Source: CAYPUG01 sp964413905 (GTDB taxonomy: Bacteria > Chloroflexota > Anaerolineae > JAADDB01). From it: 64,000 nt of DNA. The stretch is from positions 1 to 64,000 of the forward strand of contig CAYPUG010000001.1 in assembly GCA_964413905.1 (NCBI GenBank). The letters run 5' to 3'. The translations under genes and the position numbers were made by a program. Below are positions 15,956 to 23,294 of the stretch, one piece after another; the stretch's first letter is position 1, and each line of letters opens with the position of its first letter. The notes beneath the pieces were generated by a model. It saw only the letters and a list, made by a program, of their open reading frames with translations. It was not told the DNA's origin and made no database searches.

Positions 15956-18526
15956 CTATCCTCCGCAATCGGGGGTTATTGTGACCGTCGGGGTCGCCCC
16001 CTCCCGAGCAACGATCTTTACCCGCCACGTACACGCACAACTCCCATCCGAACCGGAAATCCGGGCCCGATACATGCCTTCCAAGCGTACACCTTCCCCC
16101 AACAACGCGGAAGGGGGAAGTCCTCGATCCAACCATTGCCATCCCCATCCGGGACTCATAACCCAACGAATGGTTTGACCGTACGCCTCTAACAGGGAAG
16201 AAGGACGAGTATAGCCCATCGTGCCCCACACCGAAGCGTCTTCCAGGGGAAACGCTTGACCGCTCCAATGCCATGAACGGGTCTGTTGGCCGCGCTCTGT
16301 GTGCCAGGACCAGGTCACCCGTCCTTCCTGCACCACTTTACAGGCAGCCGCATTGCTCCCCCGTGTCAACGCGGCCACTACGGCCACGTTGGCCCGCACC
16401 AACGTATCTTCGGTGAGCACCGCAACGGACGGCCCCAACAATGGAGTGTCCCCCACAGACCAAGGAAGGGGCAAAGGCGAAGGGCCGGAAGTGAGCACCT
16501 GCAGCGAATCGCACCCACACGCGACCTGTTCATTCCAGTGAGAAGTCTCCGTATCGAGCACGTACACGGCTTCATCGTACAATCCCGCCGCGTCCCTCAC
16601 AGTAAGACGCACCACGTACGTACCCGGTGCGTACGTGTGTTGTACGCTTTCCCCCTCTCCCGTCTGCCCATCCCCAAAATCCCAATGATAGGAGACAATG
16701 TCCTCGTCATAATCCATGCTCCCCGAAGCGTTCAACAACACACGACCGTCATCCAGGAACGAAGCGGTGGCGTACGCGTAGGGAGGATGCTCAAACGTCA
16801 CCTGGCGGATGACCTGATACAGACGGCCTCGGTGATCCCACATGCGGGCGCGTAGGTGGACCTTCTTCAGGGCAGGTACCGGGTTCCACAAAACCTCCCA
16901 CACCCCATCTTCGACGAGATTCTCCATATCCGAGAGAGTGGCCACAGGTTGCCACCGCCGTCCGTCCCAATAGGAAAGATCCGCTGCAACCACATCGGTC
17001 AGAGACGTCACCACCAACAGAGGGCTTGCCCCGATCACGGGCTTACCCCCTTCCGCACCGGCCCACGTCAGAGTAATGGTGGGGGTATCCACTCCCTGTT
17101 CGGTCGAGAATGCCCCCGAGTGCACGAGCGCCCGGTATCCTAACCAGGGGAAATGAACATCCGGCGCATACCATCGCAAGGGCAGACGCAACGCCGCAAT
17201 AGGCCCTTCTCCTTGCGGGTGTGCACTCACAAGCAAGGAGTCCGCCGCGGTCAGTGTGGCCGTCAACGGCACCTGCAGGGTTACGGTGAGCGTCACGCCC
17301 TGTCCCACATCCAGGTTATCCACATGGGTTGGGGACACGTGCACAGAAATCCCTTCAGGCGCGGTGGCCTGCACCTCGACAGATGCGGGATCAATGCCCC
17401 AATTCGTGAGGGAAAGGGTCCAACGGGTGGATGCCCCGCGGCGCAAAGGTTCCCAATAACCCACACCCAACCGGAGGATAGGGAGTGGACGTGGAGCACC
17501 CACATCGAGAGGAGCGTCCACCACATCGGCTAATGTCACACCCTCTGCCAACTCCACCCGGTCTGGGTTCACCCGCATGTGGGCCATACCGCCGAAAACG
17601 ATCAACGGAGGGAAGCGAAACCGGATGCCCTGTAAACTCAACGTGGAAACATCTGAACCCACAACCCACAGGCCTCGGGATCGGGCCATGACCGCCGCGG
17701 TATCGATACCGCTTAAATCCACCACAGAATGCCCATCCACAGCGAAGAAAACACCGTTGCCCCCTACGCGAGTCCTGTGGCCGGACGCGAGCAAACCCGA
17801 CGAGGAGCGCAAGATGGTGTCCCCGTACGTCGCCCCCTCCCCCCCTAACACCCGGGAATCGGACATGATGATGCTATGCCCCCACAGGACCACATCCCCG
17901 CCATGTCCCTGGGTGGATGTCCCCCCGCGCACCTCGCCTACTTGCCACACCGCGGCCTTCGCTGTCAAGAAAACCGCGCCGCCGGGGAAGCCCCGAGTGC
18001 CCGCGCCACCGCGTACTGTCCCCCAATTTTCCACCATCCCCTGTAGGGATTCCAAACGCACGGAGCCACCGGGCGAACCGGTGCGTCCGCCGTCACCGCC
18101 CAAAACAAGCCCTTTATTCACTACACCGGCGGTCACCGACCGAAGTCGCACCCCACCGCCTGCGTGCGTGTCATCGCCGTACCCGCCTAACACAGCCCCC
18201 TCGATGGTAATCGCCTTCTCCGCGAGAATGTCCACATCACAGCCGGAGGCCGCCTGCAAAATACCGCGCGAAGCCACAAACAGCGAATCCACGGAGGGCG
18301 TCTGCCCTTCCAAGGTAACCACTACATTATCGGGAATAAGCACCGTACTATCAGGCCCCGGGATGGTCTCTCCCGGCACGGGATCGCCCGTTCTGCCCCA
18401 CGTGGTGGGATCGTCCCACCGGCCGGAATGGAGGGCTTGAAAGGTTGAGACCGCCGCGACAGGTTGTGAAGGTGCCAGAACACTTAACAACAGGCCGATC
18501 GCGATGACAGCCCAAACATGTCTCAT
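15956..18526 (-). CDS. Large secreted protein with G8-like N-terminus and PKD domain
   Basis: An 856-residue exported protein. A signal peptide (VIAIGLLLSVLAPSQPVAAV) is followed by a G8-like start (LHSGRWDDPTTWGRTGDPVP, then DNVVVTLEG), a glycine-rich beta-helix-like stretch (about 60-330), a beta-sandwich middle, and a PKD domain near 580-650 (SGSMDYDEDIVSYHWDFGDG, then PGTYVVRLTVRD). G8 and PKD domains are common in extracellular carbohydrate-binding or adhesive proteins. No catalytic domain recognised and no C-terminal anchor visible. The start overlaps the end of manC by four bases (ATGA), tying it to sugar-nucleotide synthesis and perhaps to a surface glycan. Confidence 0.8.
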   Translation of the reverse strand: MRHVWAVIAIGLLLSVLAPSQPVAAVSTFQALHSGRWDDPTTWGRTGDPVPGETIPGPDSTVLIPDNVVVTLEGQTPSVDSLFVASRGILQAASGCDVDILAEKAITIEGAVLGGYGDDTHAGGGVRLRSVTAGVVNKGLVLGGDGGRTGSPGGSVRLESLQGMVENWGTVRGGAGTRGFPGGAVFLTAKAAVWQVGEVRGGTSTQGHGGDVVLWGHSIIMSDSRVLGGEGATYGDTILRSSSGLLASGHRTRVGGNGVFFAVDGHSVVDLSGIDTAAVMARSRGLWVVGSDVSTLSLQGIRFRFPPLIVFGGMAHMRVNPDRVELAEGVTLADVVDAPLDVGAPRPLPILRLGVGYWEPLRRGASTRWTLSLTNWGIDPASVEVQATAPEGISVHVSPTHVDNLDVGQGVTLTVTLQVPLTATLTAADSLLVSAHPQGEGPIAALRLPLRWYAPDVHFPWLGYRALVHSGAFSTEQGVDTPTITLTWAGAEGGKPVIGASPLLVVTSLTDVVAADLSYWDGRRWQPVATLSDMENLVEDGVWEVLWNPVPALKKVHLRARMWDHRGRLYQVIRQVTFEHPPYAYATASFLDDGRVLLNASGSMDYDEDIVSYHWDFGDGQTGEGESVQHTYAPGTYVVRLTVRDAAGLYDEAVYVLDTETSHWNEQVACGCDSLQVLTSGPSPLPLPWSVGDTPLLGPSVAVLTEDTLVRANVAVVAALTRGSNAAACKVVQEGRVTWSWHTERGQQTRSWHWSGQAFPLEDASVWGTMGYTRPSSLLEAYGQTIRWVMSPGWGWQWLDRGLPPSALLGEGVRLEGMYRARISGSDGSCACTWRVKIVAREGATPTVTITPDCGG

Positions 18527-19608
18527 GTGTACTCCTCCAGTCCGCGCGCTTTGAGTTCGGCTACGACGTTGCGCACGTCCTGTGCCCGATCACGCGGGCA
18601 TACGAGGATGGCATCGGCCGTTTCGATGATGACCACATCCGAAAGACCGACCACGGCCACCAATCTCCCCCCACTCAACACCAGACTGCCCTGTGTATCC
18701 AAAAGAAGAACCTGTCCCTCCACCGCGTTGCCTTGTTCGTCCTTCGGGTACTCCTTATACACAGCCTCCCAACTGCCCACATCATTCCACCCGATCTCTG
18801 CCGGAATCACCGCACCATCGGTAATGTATTCCATAATGCCGAAATCCACCGATTGGGAAGGCAATGTAGGCCACACCTCGTTCAGAACTCGCGTCTCCTC
18901 CGACGTGTCCATAGCCTCCGCGATGCGCATCAGGCCGGCGTACAAATCCGGCATGTGCTGCCGGATCTCCTCCAAAATGCGATCCACCCGCCAAATGAAC
19001 ATACCACTGTTCCACGAATAACGACCGGTTCGCAAAAATCGCTCCGCGGTAGCCCGGTCGGGTTTCTCCGTAAACCGAACCAAACGGTACACATCCAGCC
19101 CCTCCCACTGCCCAAGGAGATCCCCCCGTTCGATGTATCCGTATCCGGTCGCGGGCTCTGTGGGCTCGATGCCCAGGGTAACAATCCGCCCCTCCCGAGC
19201 CACCGCGGCCGCAGCCCGCAATACCTGTCGAAAGCGGTCCACCCGGGTAATAATGTGATCTGCGGTCAGTACAGCCATCACCGCGTCCGGGTCCCGTCGT
19301 TGCAGAACCACCGCGGCCCAGCCGACAGCAGGCGCGGTGTTCCGACCTTCGGGTTCGCCCAGGACGTTCTTCGGCGGCAAGGCCGGCAACTGATCGAGAA
19401 CGCGAGCCACAAACCGACGGTTGGTCACCACGTACACATGGTCGGGAGAGGTTAACTCCACCGCGCGCCGGTAAGATTCTTGCAGGAGCGTGTATGGGCT
19501 GTTGAAACGCAAGAACTGTTTGGGGTTATCGCCGCGACTTTGCGGCCAAAGGCGGGTACCACTTCCTCCGGCCAGGATCACCGGATAAAAGTGCTCGATA
19601 CGTGCCAT
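18523..19608 (-). CDS. manC: Mannose-1-phosphate guanylyltransferase
   Basis: Makes GDP-mannose from mannose 1-phosphate and GTP. The 361-residue protein has the nucleotidyltransferase signature LAGGSGTRLWPQSRGDNPKQ, LGEPEGRNTAPAVGWAA, VLTADHIITR, FTEKPDRATAERFL and WNSGMFIWRVD, and a left-handed helix end. The C-terminal phosphomannose isomerase domain of bifunctional enzymes is absent, as in single-function GMPs. The ATG at 19608 follows GAGGGAGGCTTGCTC; an upstream extension in frame lacks family similarity. It lies 13 bases after the Cas4-like gene and overlaps the secreted-protein gene, suggesting one transcript. Confidence 0.93.
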   Translation of the reverse strand: MARIEHFYPVILAGGSGTRLWPQSRGDNPKQFLRFNSPYTLLQESYRRAVELTSPDHVYVVTNRRFVARVLDQLPALPPKNVLGEPEGRNTAPAVGWAAVVLQRRDPDAVMAVLTADHIITRVDRFRQVLRAAAAVAREGRIVTLGIEPTEPATGYGYIERGDLLGQWEGLDVYRLVRFTEKPDRATAERFLRTGRYSWNSGMFIWRVDRILEEIRQHMPDLYAGLMRIAEAMDTSEETRVLNEVWPTLPSQSVDFGIMEYITDGAVIPAEIGWNDVGSWEAVYKEYPKDEQGNAVEGQVLLLDTQGSLVLSGGRLVAVVGLSDVVIIETADAILVCPRDRAQDVRNVVAELKARGLEEYT

Positions 19609-19621
19609 GAGCAAGCCTCCC

Positions 19622-20173
19622 TCAAGTTGAGAGTTTTTCGGACCCACAAACATAAGCCATGCCGCAACGAGCACAACGTCGTGGGTCGTGATGGGAACGA
19701 GGCATCGTGTCCGCGTAAAGGGCCAACTGCATCTCTGTCAGCGTATCCAAAAGGGCCGTGCGCAATTCATCGGTGTACGGCACGCGCACGGTAGTATCAC
19801 GATAGCGGATATACCCGTACGGAGGCCGTTGGCCATGGACCTCCTCGACCAACAGGCAGTACGCGGCCAATTGAAGCATATGGCCCCAATAGGGACGCCC
19901 TTCCTTGGGTAGGTTGGCGGATTTGATCTCCACCGGAATAAGCCCGTCCTCGGTTTCTACCAAGTAATCCGGCTTTCCTACCAGACGCCATCGAGTGCTC
20001 ACCAGCGCTTTTTCAGGCGGACGCCCCTCGTCCACGTCTTCGTAGACCACTTCGCCTTTAGGCATCCCGGTTGTCCGCCGTACCTGCCGTCCTCGATTCC
20101 ACAAGACATACGCGATGCCGATGAGCAAAAAGCCCAGGAAGAGCGTGATGATGAGTGCGATGAGTATGGGCAT
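19622..20173 (-). CDS. Cas4-like PD-(D/E)XK nuclease, C-terminal half with N-terminal membrane anchor
   Basis: A 183-residue protein that begins with a membrane helix (PILIALIITLFLGFLLIGIAYVLW) followed by basic residues, then a RecB/Cas4 nuclease core: the motif II Asp in VGKPDYLV (D69), motif III PVEIKS (E82, K84), the motif QLAAY (Q101), and three cysteines near the end (C167, C170, C176) matching the last three iron-sulfur ligands of Cas4. The first Cas4 cysteine and the motif I His are missing here but occur in the neighbouring upstream gene, which is in the same frame and separated only by a TGA. The start is taken at ATG 20173 with GAGG upstream; TTG at 20182 is possible. No CRISPR locus is nearby. 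Confidence 0.8.
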   Translation of the reverse strand: MPILIALIITLFLGFLLIGIAYVLWNRGRQVRRTTGMPKGEVVYEDVDEGRPPEKALVSTRWRLVGKPDYLVETEDGLIPVEIKSANLPKEGRPYWGHMLQLAAYCLLVEEVHGQRPPYGYIRYRDTTVRVPYTDELRTALLDTLTEMQLALYADTMPRSHHDPRRCARCGMAYVCGSEKLST

Positions 20174-20185
20174 GATGTCCAAACC

Positions 20186-20452
20186 TCACATAAAGATCCA
20201 GAGGATAGCCACTGCAATGAACAACAGCGCCAACCCCGCCACCGCGATCCACAAGGCGAGTTGGTGATACACATCGGCCTCGTGTACACGTCGACCGTGG
20301 CCTGCGTGGAATCGCTTCCCCCGCTCCAATTGGATGGGGTTTGCCGGTTCGTGGCCCCGCACGTATTGCAGCCACCAGGCTCGATGACAGAAGTCCCAAC
20401 GGGCCAACTCACTGGCCCGAATTAATCGCTTATACTGATCGCGCTCGCTCAT
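20186..20452 (-). CDS. Cas4-like nuclease, N-terminal half with C-terminal membrane anchor
   Basis: An 88-residue protein starting like Cas4/RecB-family nucleases: IRASELARWDFCHRAWWLQY, with the first iron-sulfur cysteine (C22), then GKRFHAGHG with the motif I histidine. It ends in a membrane helix (QLALWIAVAGLALLFIAVAI). The reading frame stops at TGA (20186-20188), and after it the same frame continues into the second half, which opens with another membrane helix. The two helices would form a hairpin with both nuclease parts in the cytoplasm. ATG at 20452 is preferred; GTG at 20461 is possible. Either the two chains assemble, or the stop is read through, or the stop is an error. Confidence 0.72.
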   Translation of the reverse strand: MSERDQYKRLIRASELARWDFCHRAWWLQYVRGHEPANPIQLERGKRFHAGHGRRVHEADVYHQLALWIAVAGLALLFIAVAILWIFM

Positions 20453-20598
20453 GCTGTTCACCCAGAAAGAACTTGTACCACTACCCCCGGCCTGATTGAT
20501 AACAGCCTATGCACCTCATTGATGAAGACACAAAACTCACCCGCTCCGGCAGCGAAAATAACCGGCTCGATTGAAAAAACTCATGGAACCCTATGGGT

Positions 20599-20629
20599 AG
20601 GTAGGCGACGGCAGTGCCTTCACCTATCC
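20599..20629. repeat. Imperfect GTAGGCGACGG hairpin
   Basis: GTAGGCGACGGCAGTGCC followed by TTCACCTATCC forms an imperfect hairpin. The sequence GTAGGCGACGGCA recurs at 21463-21475 and in changed form at 60303. It lies just downstream of the translin-like gene stop and may be that gene's terminator. Confidence 0.5.
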
Positions 20630-20641
20630 ACCACACCTCGC

Positions 20642-21271
20642 TCAATCGGCCTCGTCCGTTTTTCGACCTAACGCGCGGATAAGCCGATCATGCTGCAATG
20701 TGAGCGTTAAATCCCCTCTCGTGCGTTCCAGCACACCGCGCAGCACATCCACCTGCCGACGCAATCCACCGGTGATGGCGTCGGGATAATCAACCAGGAT
20801 CAGCACGTCGTAGACGTCCTCCATGTAGGATAACAACAATTCGGCCCGTTCCAATTCCTGCCGACGCATCAGATCTAAAATGTGTCGACGCAACTCGGTG
20901 GCTGCCTCGGCCAACCCACCCAGGTACACGTGGTCGGGCACGTTCATACTTTCCGGGGTAGGCAGAGGGGCGCCCCTGACAAACGCCAAGAGAGTCTCGG
21001 CCTCTACCCACTCCTTCAACGCGTCCCCGGTATATCCCGTGAAGTAGAGGTCAGGGTGTTCCTCGAGGGGCTGCACCAATGCCTGAGCCTGACGTCGCGC
21101 GTCTTCCAGAAGGCGTTGAGCCTCCTCGAATTGATGACGGTGAACCGCTCGCGTGATCAGTCCGCACGTGCGAATCAACGTCCTGGATCGTTGCAGGGTC
21201 TCATCTCGAACGCGGTTCTTTGTTTCCAAGCGCCCGAGAATGCGCTCAATGGCTTCCTGTAATCCATCCAC
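20642..21271 (-). CDS. Translin-family protein
   Basis: A 209-residue, almost wholly alpha-helical protein. It carries translin/TRAX landmarks: KEWVEAETLLAFVRG corresponds to the family's (Q)EFVEA block, and VYLGGLAEAATELRRHI to the Y-x2-G-(L/V)-x-D-x2-G-E-L-x-R block, followed by DVYDVLILVDYP and a long final helix. Translin binds single-stranded nucleic acid; in TRAX an ExxE pair and an Asp form an RNase site. Here E87/E90 keep the ExxE spacing and E122 replaces the Asp, so activity is possible but unproven. GTG at 21271 is the start, with AGGAGCGG upstream. It lies 180 bases upstream of the Cas4-like gene pair on the same strand. Confidence 0.75.
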   Translation of the reverse strand: MDGLQEAIERILGRLETKNRVRDETLQRSRTLIRTCGLITRAVHRHQFEEAQRLLEDARRQAQALVQPLEEHPDLYFTGYTGDALKEWVEAETLLAFVRGAPLPTPESMNVPDHVYLGGLAEAATELRRHILDLMRRQELERAELLLSYMEDVYDVLILVDYPDAITGGLRRQVDVLRGVLERTRGDLTLTLQHDRLIRALGRKTDEAD

Positions 21272-21458
21272 CGGTGTTCCGCTCCTCGTCGAGGTTGGGA
21301 TGTGGTGAACAATGGCCGGCCACGATATTCCCGCGATGTCTTTGTGGCTTGAGTATATTCACGATAAAGGGTTTTTCCAAATAGCGCGAATTCGCTCCTC
21401 CCGCGCTTACCGGGATACGAGAAGGCTCGTCGTGTCCCCGGGCTTTTCAGAGAGTTTA

Positions 21459-21506
21459 CGGGTAGGCGACGGCATTGCCGTGGCCTACCCGGCCGTCGCC
21501 TACCCG
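21459..21506. repeat. Strong 15-bp hairpin of the GTAGGCGACGG type
   Basis: CGGGTAGGCGACGGC (21459-21473) pairs perfectly with GCCGTCGCCTACCCG (21492-21506). A second, competing stem joins GGGTAGGC with GCCTACCC inside the loop (21483-21490). Related to the hairpins at 20599 and 60301. No T-run follows. Confidence 0.65.
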
Positions 21507-21621
21507 AGGGTCTTACGATGGCTCAACCGCCGATACAGCGCCTTCGCGTGTTAGAGCATTGAAAAACTCCGTCGTGCCCCCACGCGCTTGCCTCTCTTCA
21601 TGCATCTTTGTACAATTTAGT

Positions 21622-21725
21622 CTGATTGACGGACATATCGCGTTTCATGTACCTCGGCGTAAAGAAGGAGTAGCCTTCCCCTTTCTAGGCCAAGGTGCAT
21701 TCACAGAGTTTTTGTCAGTCAATCA
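21622..21725 (+). repeat. Dispersed intergenic element, complete copy without hairpin module
   Basis: Terminal inverted repeats CTGATTGACGGACA (21622-21635) and TGTCAGTCAATCAG (21712-21725) match at 13 of 14 positions. The first arm contains ATATCGCGTTTCATGTAC and CGGCGTAAAG, nearly identical to the minus strand of the copy at 8501-8624; the second arm contains GGCCAAGGTGCA and CAGAGTTT, shared with the copy at 14468. Confidence 0.88.
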
Positions 21726-21828
21726 GCAATTTAGTTTACAATAGAAATAGCTCATGAAGGCACAGAAGCCAATCCCCCCATCCACGACCGCAACACCGAG
21801 GGGAATTTTACCGCGGGGAGGTACACGT

Positions 21829-23109
21829 ATGCTTGACATCACACTGATTCGAGAACACCCAGAAGTCGTCCGGGAGGGCTTGCGCAAACGACATGAAGAC
21901 ACCGATATTCTCGATCGCGTTCTGGAACTGGATCGCCGACGCCGCTCGCTCCTGCAAGAAGTAGAACACCTGCGCGCGGAACGGAATCGTGTGTCCAAGG
22001 AAATCGGCCGGACCAAGGACAGCGCGGAGCGGGACGCGAAAATCAAGGCCATGCGCGAACTCAAGACGCGCCTGGAACGCCTGGAGCAAGCACTCCGCGA
22101 AGTGGAGACCCAACTTCAGGATGCGCTCTCTCGCATCCCCAACCTCCCCCATGAATCCGTCCCCGAGGGTGTGGACGATCGGGACAACGTGGTCGTGAGA
22201 ACATGGGGCGAACCGCGCACCTTTGACTTTACCCCCCTTCCCCACTGGGACTTGGGTCCCATGTTAGACATCATTGATTTCGAACGCGCCGCGAAAATCT
22301 CCGGCAGTCGATTTTACATCCTCAAAGGTCTGGGCGCACGGTTACAGCGCGCGCTCATCACCTGGATGTTGGACGTGCACACTCAAGAGCACGGGTATGT
22401 GGAGGTGTATCCTCCCGCGCTGGTGCGCTCACGGGCCCTTTACGGAACAGGAAACCTGCCCAAGTTCGCGGACGTGCTGTACAAGGACCACGAGGAAGAC
22501 CTCTGGCTCATCCCCACCGCGGAAGTGCCTGTGACAAACCTGTACGCGGACGAAATTTTGCCGCCGGGAAGTCTCCCCATCTACCACACCGCGTACACAC
22601 CCTGTTTCCGGCGGGAGAAAGTCGCGGCCGGCCGCGATGTGCGAGGTATCAAGCGAGTCCACCAATTCGACAAGGTGGAATTGGTAAAATTCGTGGAACC
22701 AGAACAGGGGTGGGAGGAGTTACAAACCCTGTTGCAAAACGCGGAAGTCCTATTGCAACGGTTGGACCTGCCCTACCGTGTGGTGTTGCTCAGTACCGGG
22801 GACCTGGGCTTCAGCGCGAGCATCACCTATGACCTGGAAGTGTGGGCTCCGGGCAGTCAGGAATGGTTGGAAGTGTCCTCCTGCAGTTGGTTCACCGACT
22901 TCCAAGCACGACGAGCGAACATCCGCTACCGCCCGGCGTCGAACGCGAAACCGCGTTTCGTGCACACCCTCAACGGATCGGGGTTGGCTCTGCCACGCAC
23001 CATGATCGCCATCCTGGAAAATTACCAACAACCGGACGGATCCGTGGTCATCCCGGAGGTCCTCCGTCCGTACATGGGCGTCGACAAGATAGAGAATCCG
23101 GGTATGTAG
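21829..23109 (+). CDS. serS: Seryl-tRNA synthetase
   Basis: Charges tRNA-Ser. The 426-residue class II synthetase starts MLDITLIREHPEVVREGL, has the N-terminal coiled-coil arm (about 30-100, LEQALREVETQLQDALSR), motif 2 PIYHTAYTPCFRREKVAAGR with DVRGIKRVHQFDKVELVKF, and motif 3 near SGLALPRTMIAILENYQ. The ATG at 21829 follows GGGGAGGTACACGT; the open frame upstream is not protein-like. It stands alone behind a long leader with a dispersed element. Confidence 0.97.
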   Translation: MLDITLIREHPEVVREGLRKRHEDTDILDRVLELDRRRRSLLQEVEHLRAERNRVSKEIGRTKDSAERDAKIKAMRELKTRLERLEQALREVETQLQDALSRIPNLPHESVPEGVDDRDNVVVRTWGEPRTFDFTPLPHWDLGPMLDIIDFERAAKISGSRFYILKGLGARLQRALITWMLDVHTQEHGYVEVYPPALVRSRALYGTGNLPKFADVLYKDHEEDLWLIPTAEVPVTNLYADEILPPGSLPIYHTAYTPCFRREKVAAGRDVRGIKRVHQFDKVELVKFVEPEQGWEELQTLLQNAEVLLQRLDLPYRVVLLSTGDLGFSASITYDLEVWAPGSQEWLEVSSCSWFTDFQARRANIRYRPASNAKPRFVHTLNGSGLALPRTMIAILENYQQPDGSVVIPEVLRPYMGVDKIENPGM

Positions 23110-23294
23110 GCGGGGCGGCAGGCCTGCCCATGGTGCAACCGTACGAATTCGCCTGCACCATAGGACCTGTCTTTCCGGAACAGACGTGGAGTTGTACGGG
23201 CCGACATGGGCGCCTTCGATGGGGGGCCTCCTACTAATAAGCCGGATGCTTACGCCTACCATCACTTTTTATTTCGTTACTTGGAGTCAGGACG

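Larger units (their letters stand above)
21272..21828. other. Divergent intergenic region between the translin-like gene and serS
   Basis: 557 bases without a gene. It contains a strong hairpin (21459-21506), a complete dispersed element (21622-21725), and just after it TTTACAATAG, a possible -10 for serS with TTGTCA at the end of the element as a loosely spaced (19 bp) -35. No T-box leader features (specifier hairpin, conserved TGG box) are visible upstream of serS. Confidence 0.6.

Noticed and set aside
19622..20452. Cas4-like genes as part of a CRISPR-Cas locus
   Set aside because: No cas1, cas2, effector gene or repeat-spacer array is present anywhere in the window; neighbours are sugar-nucleotide and envelope genes.
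21272..21828. T-box riboswitch upstream of serS
   Set aside because: The leader is long enough, but no conserved T-box sequence, specifier hairpin or terminator/antiterminator pair is recognisable; the structured parts are repeat elements.
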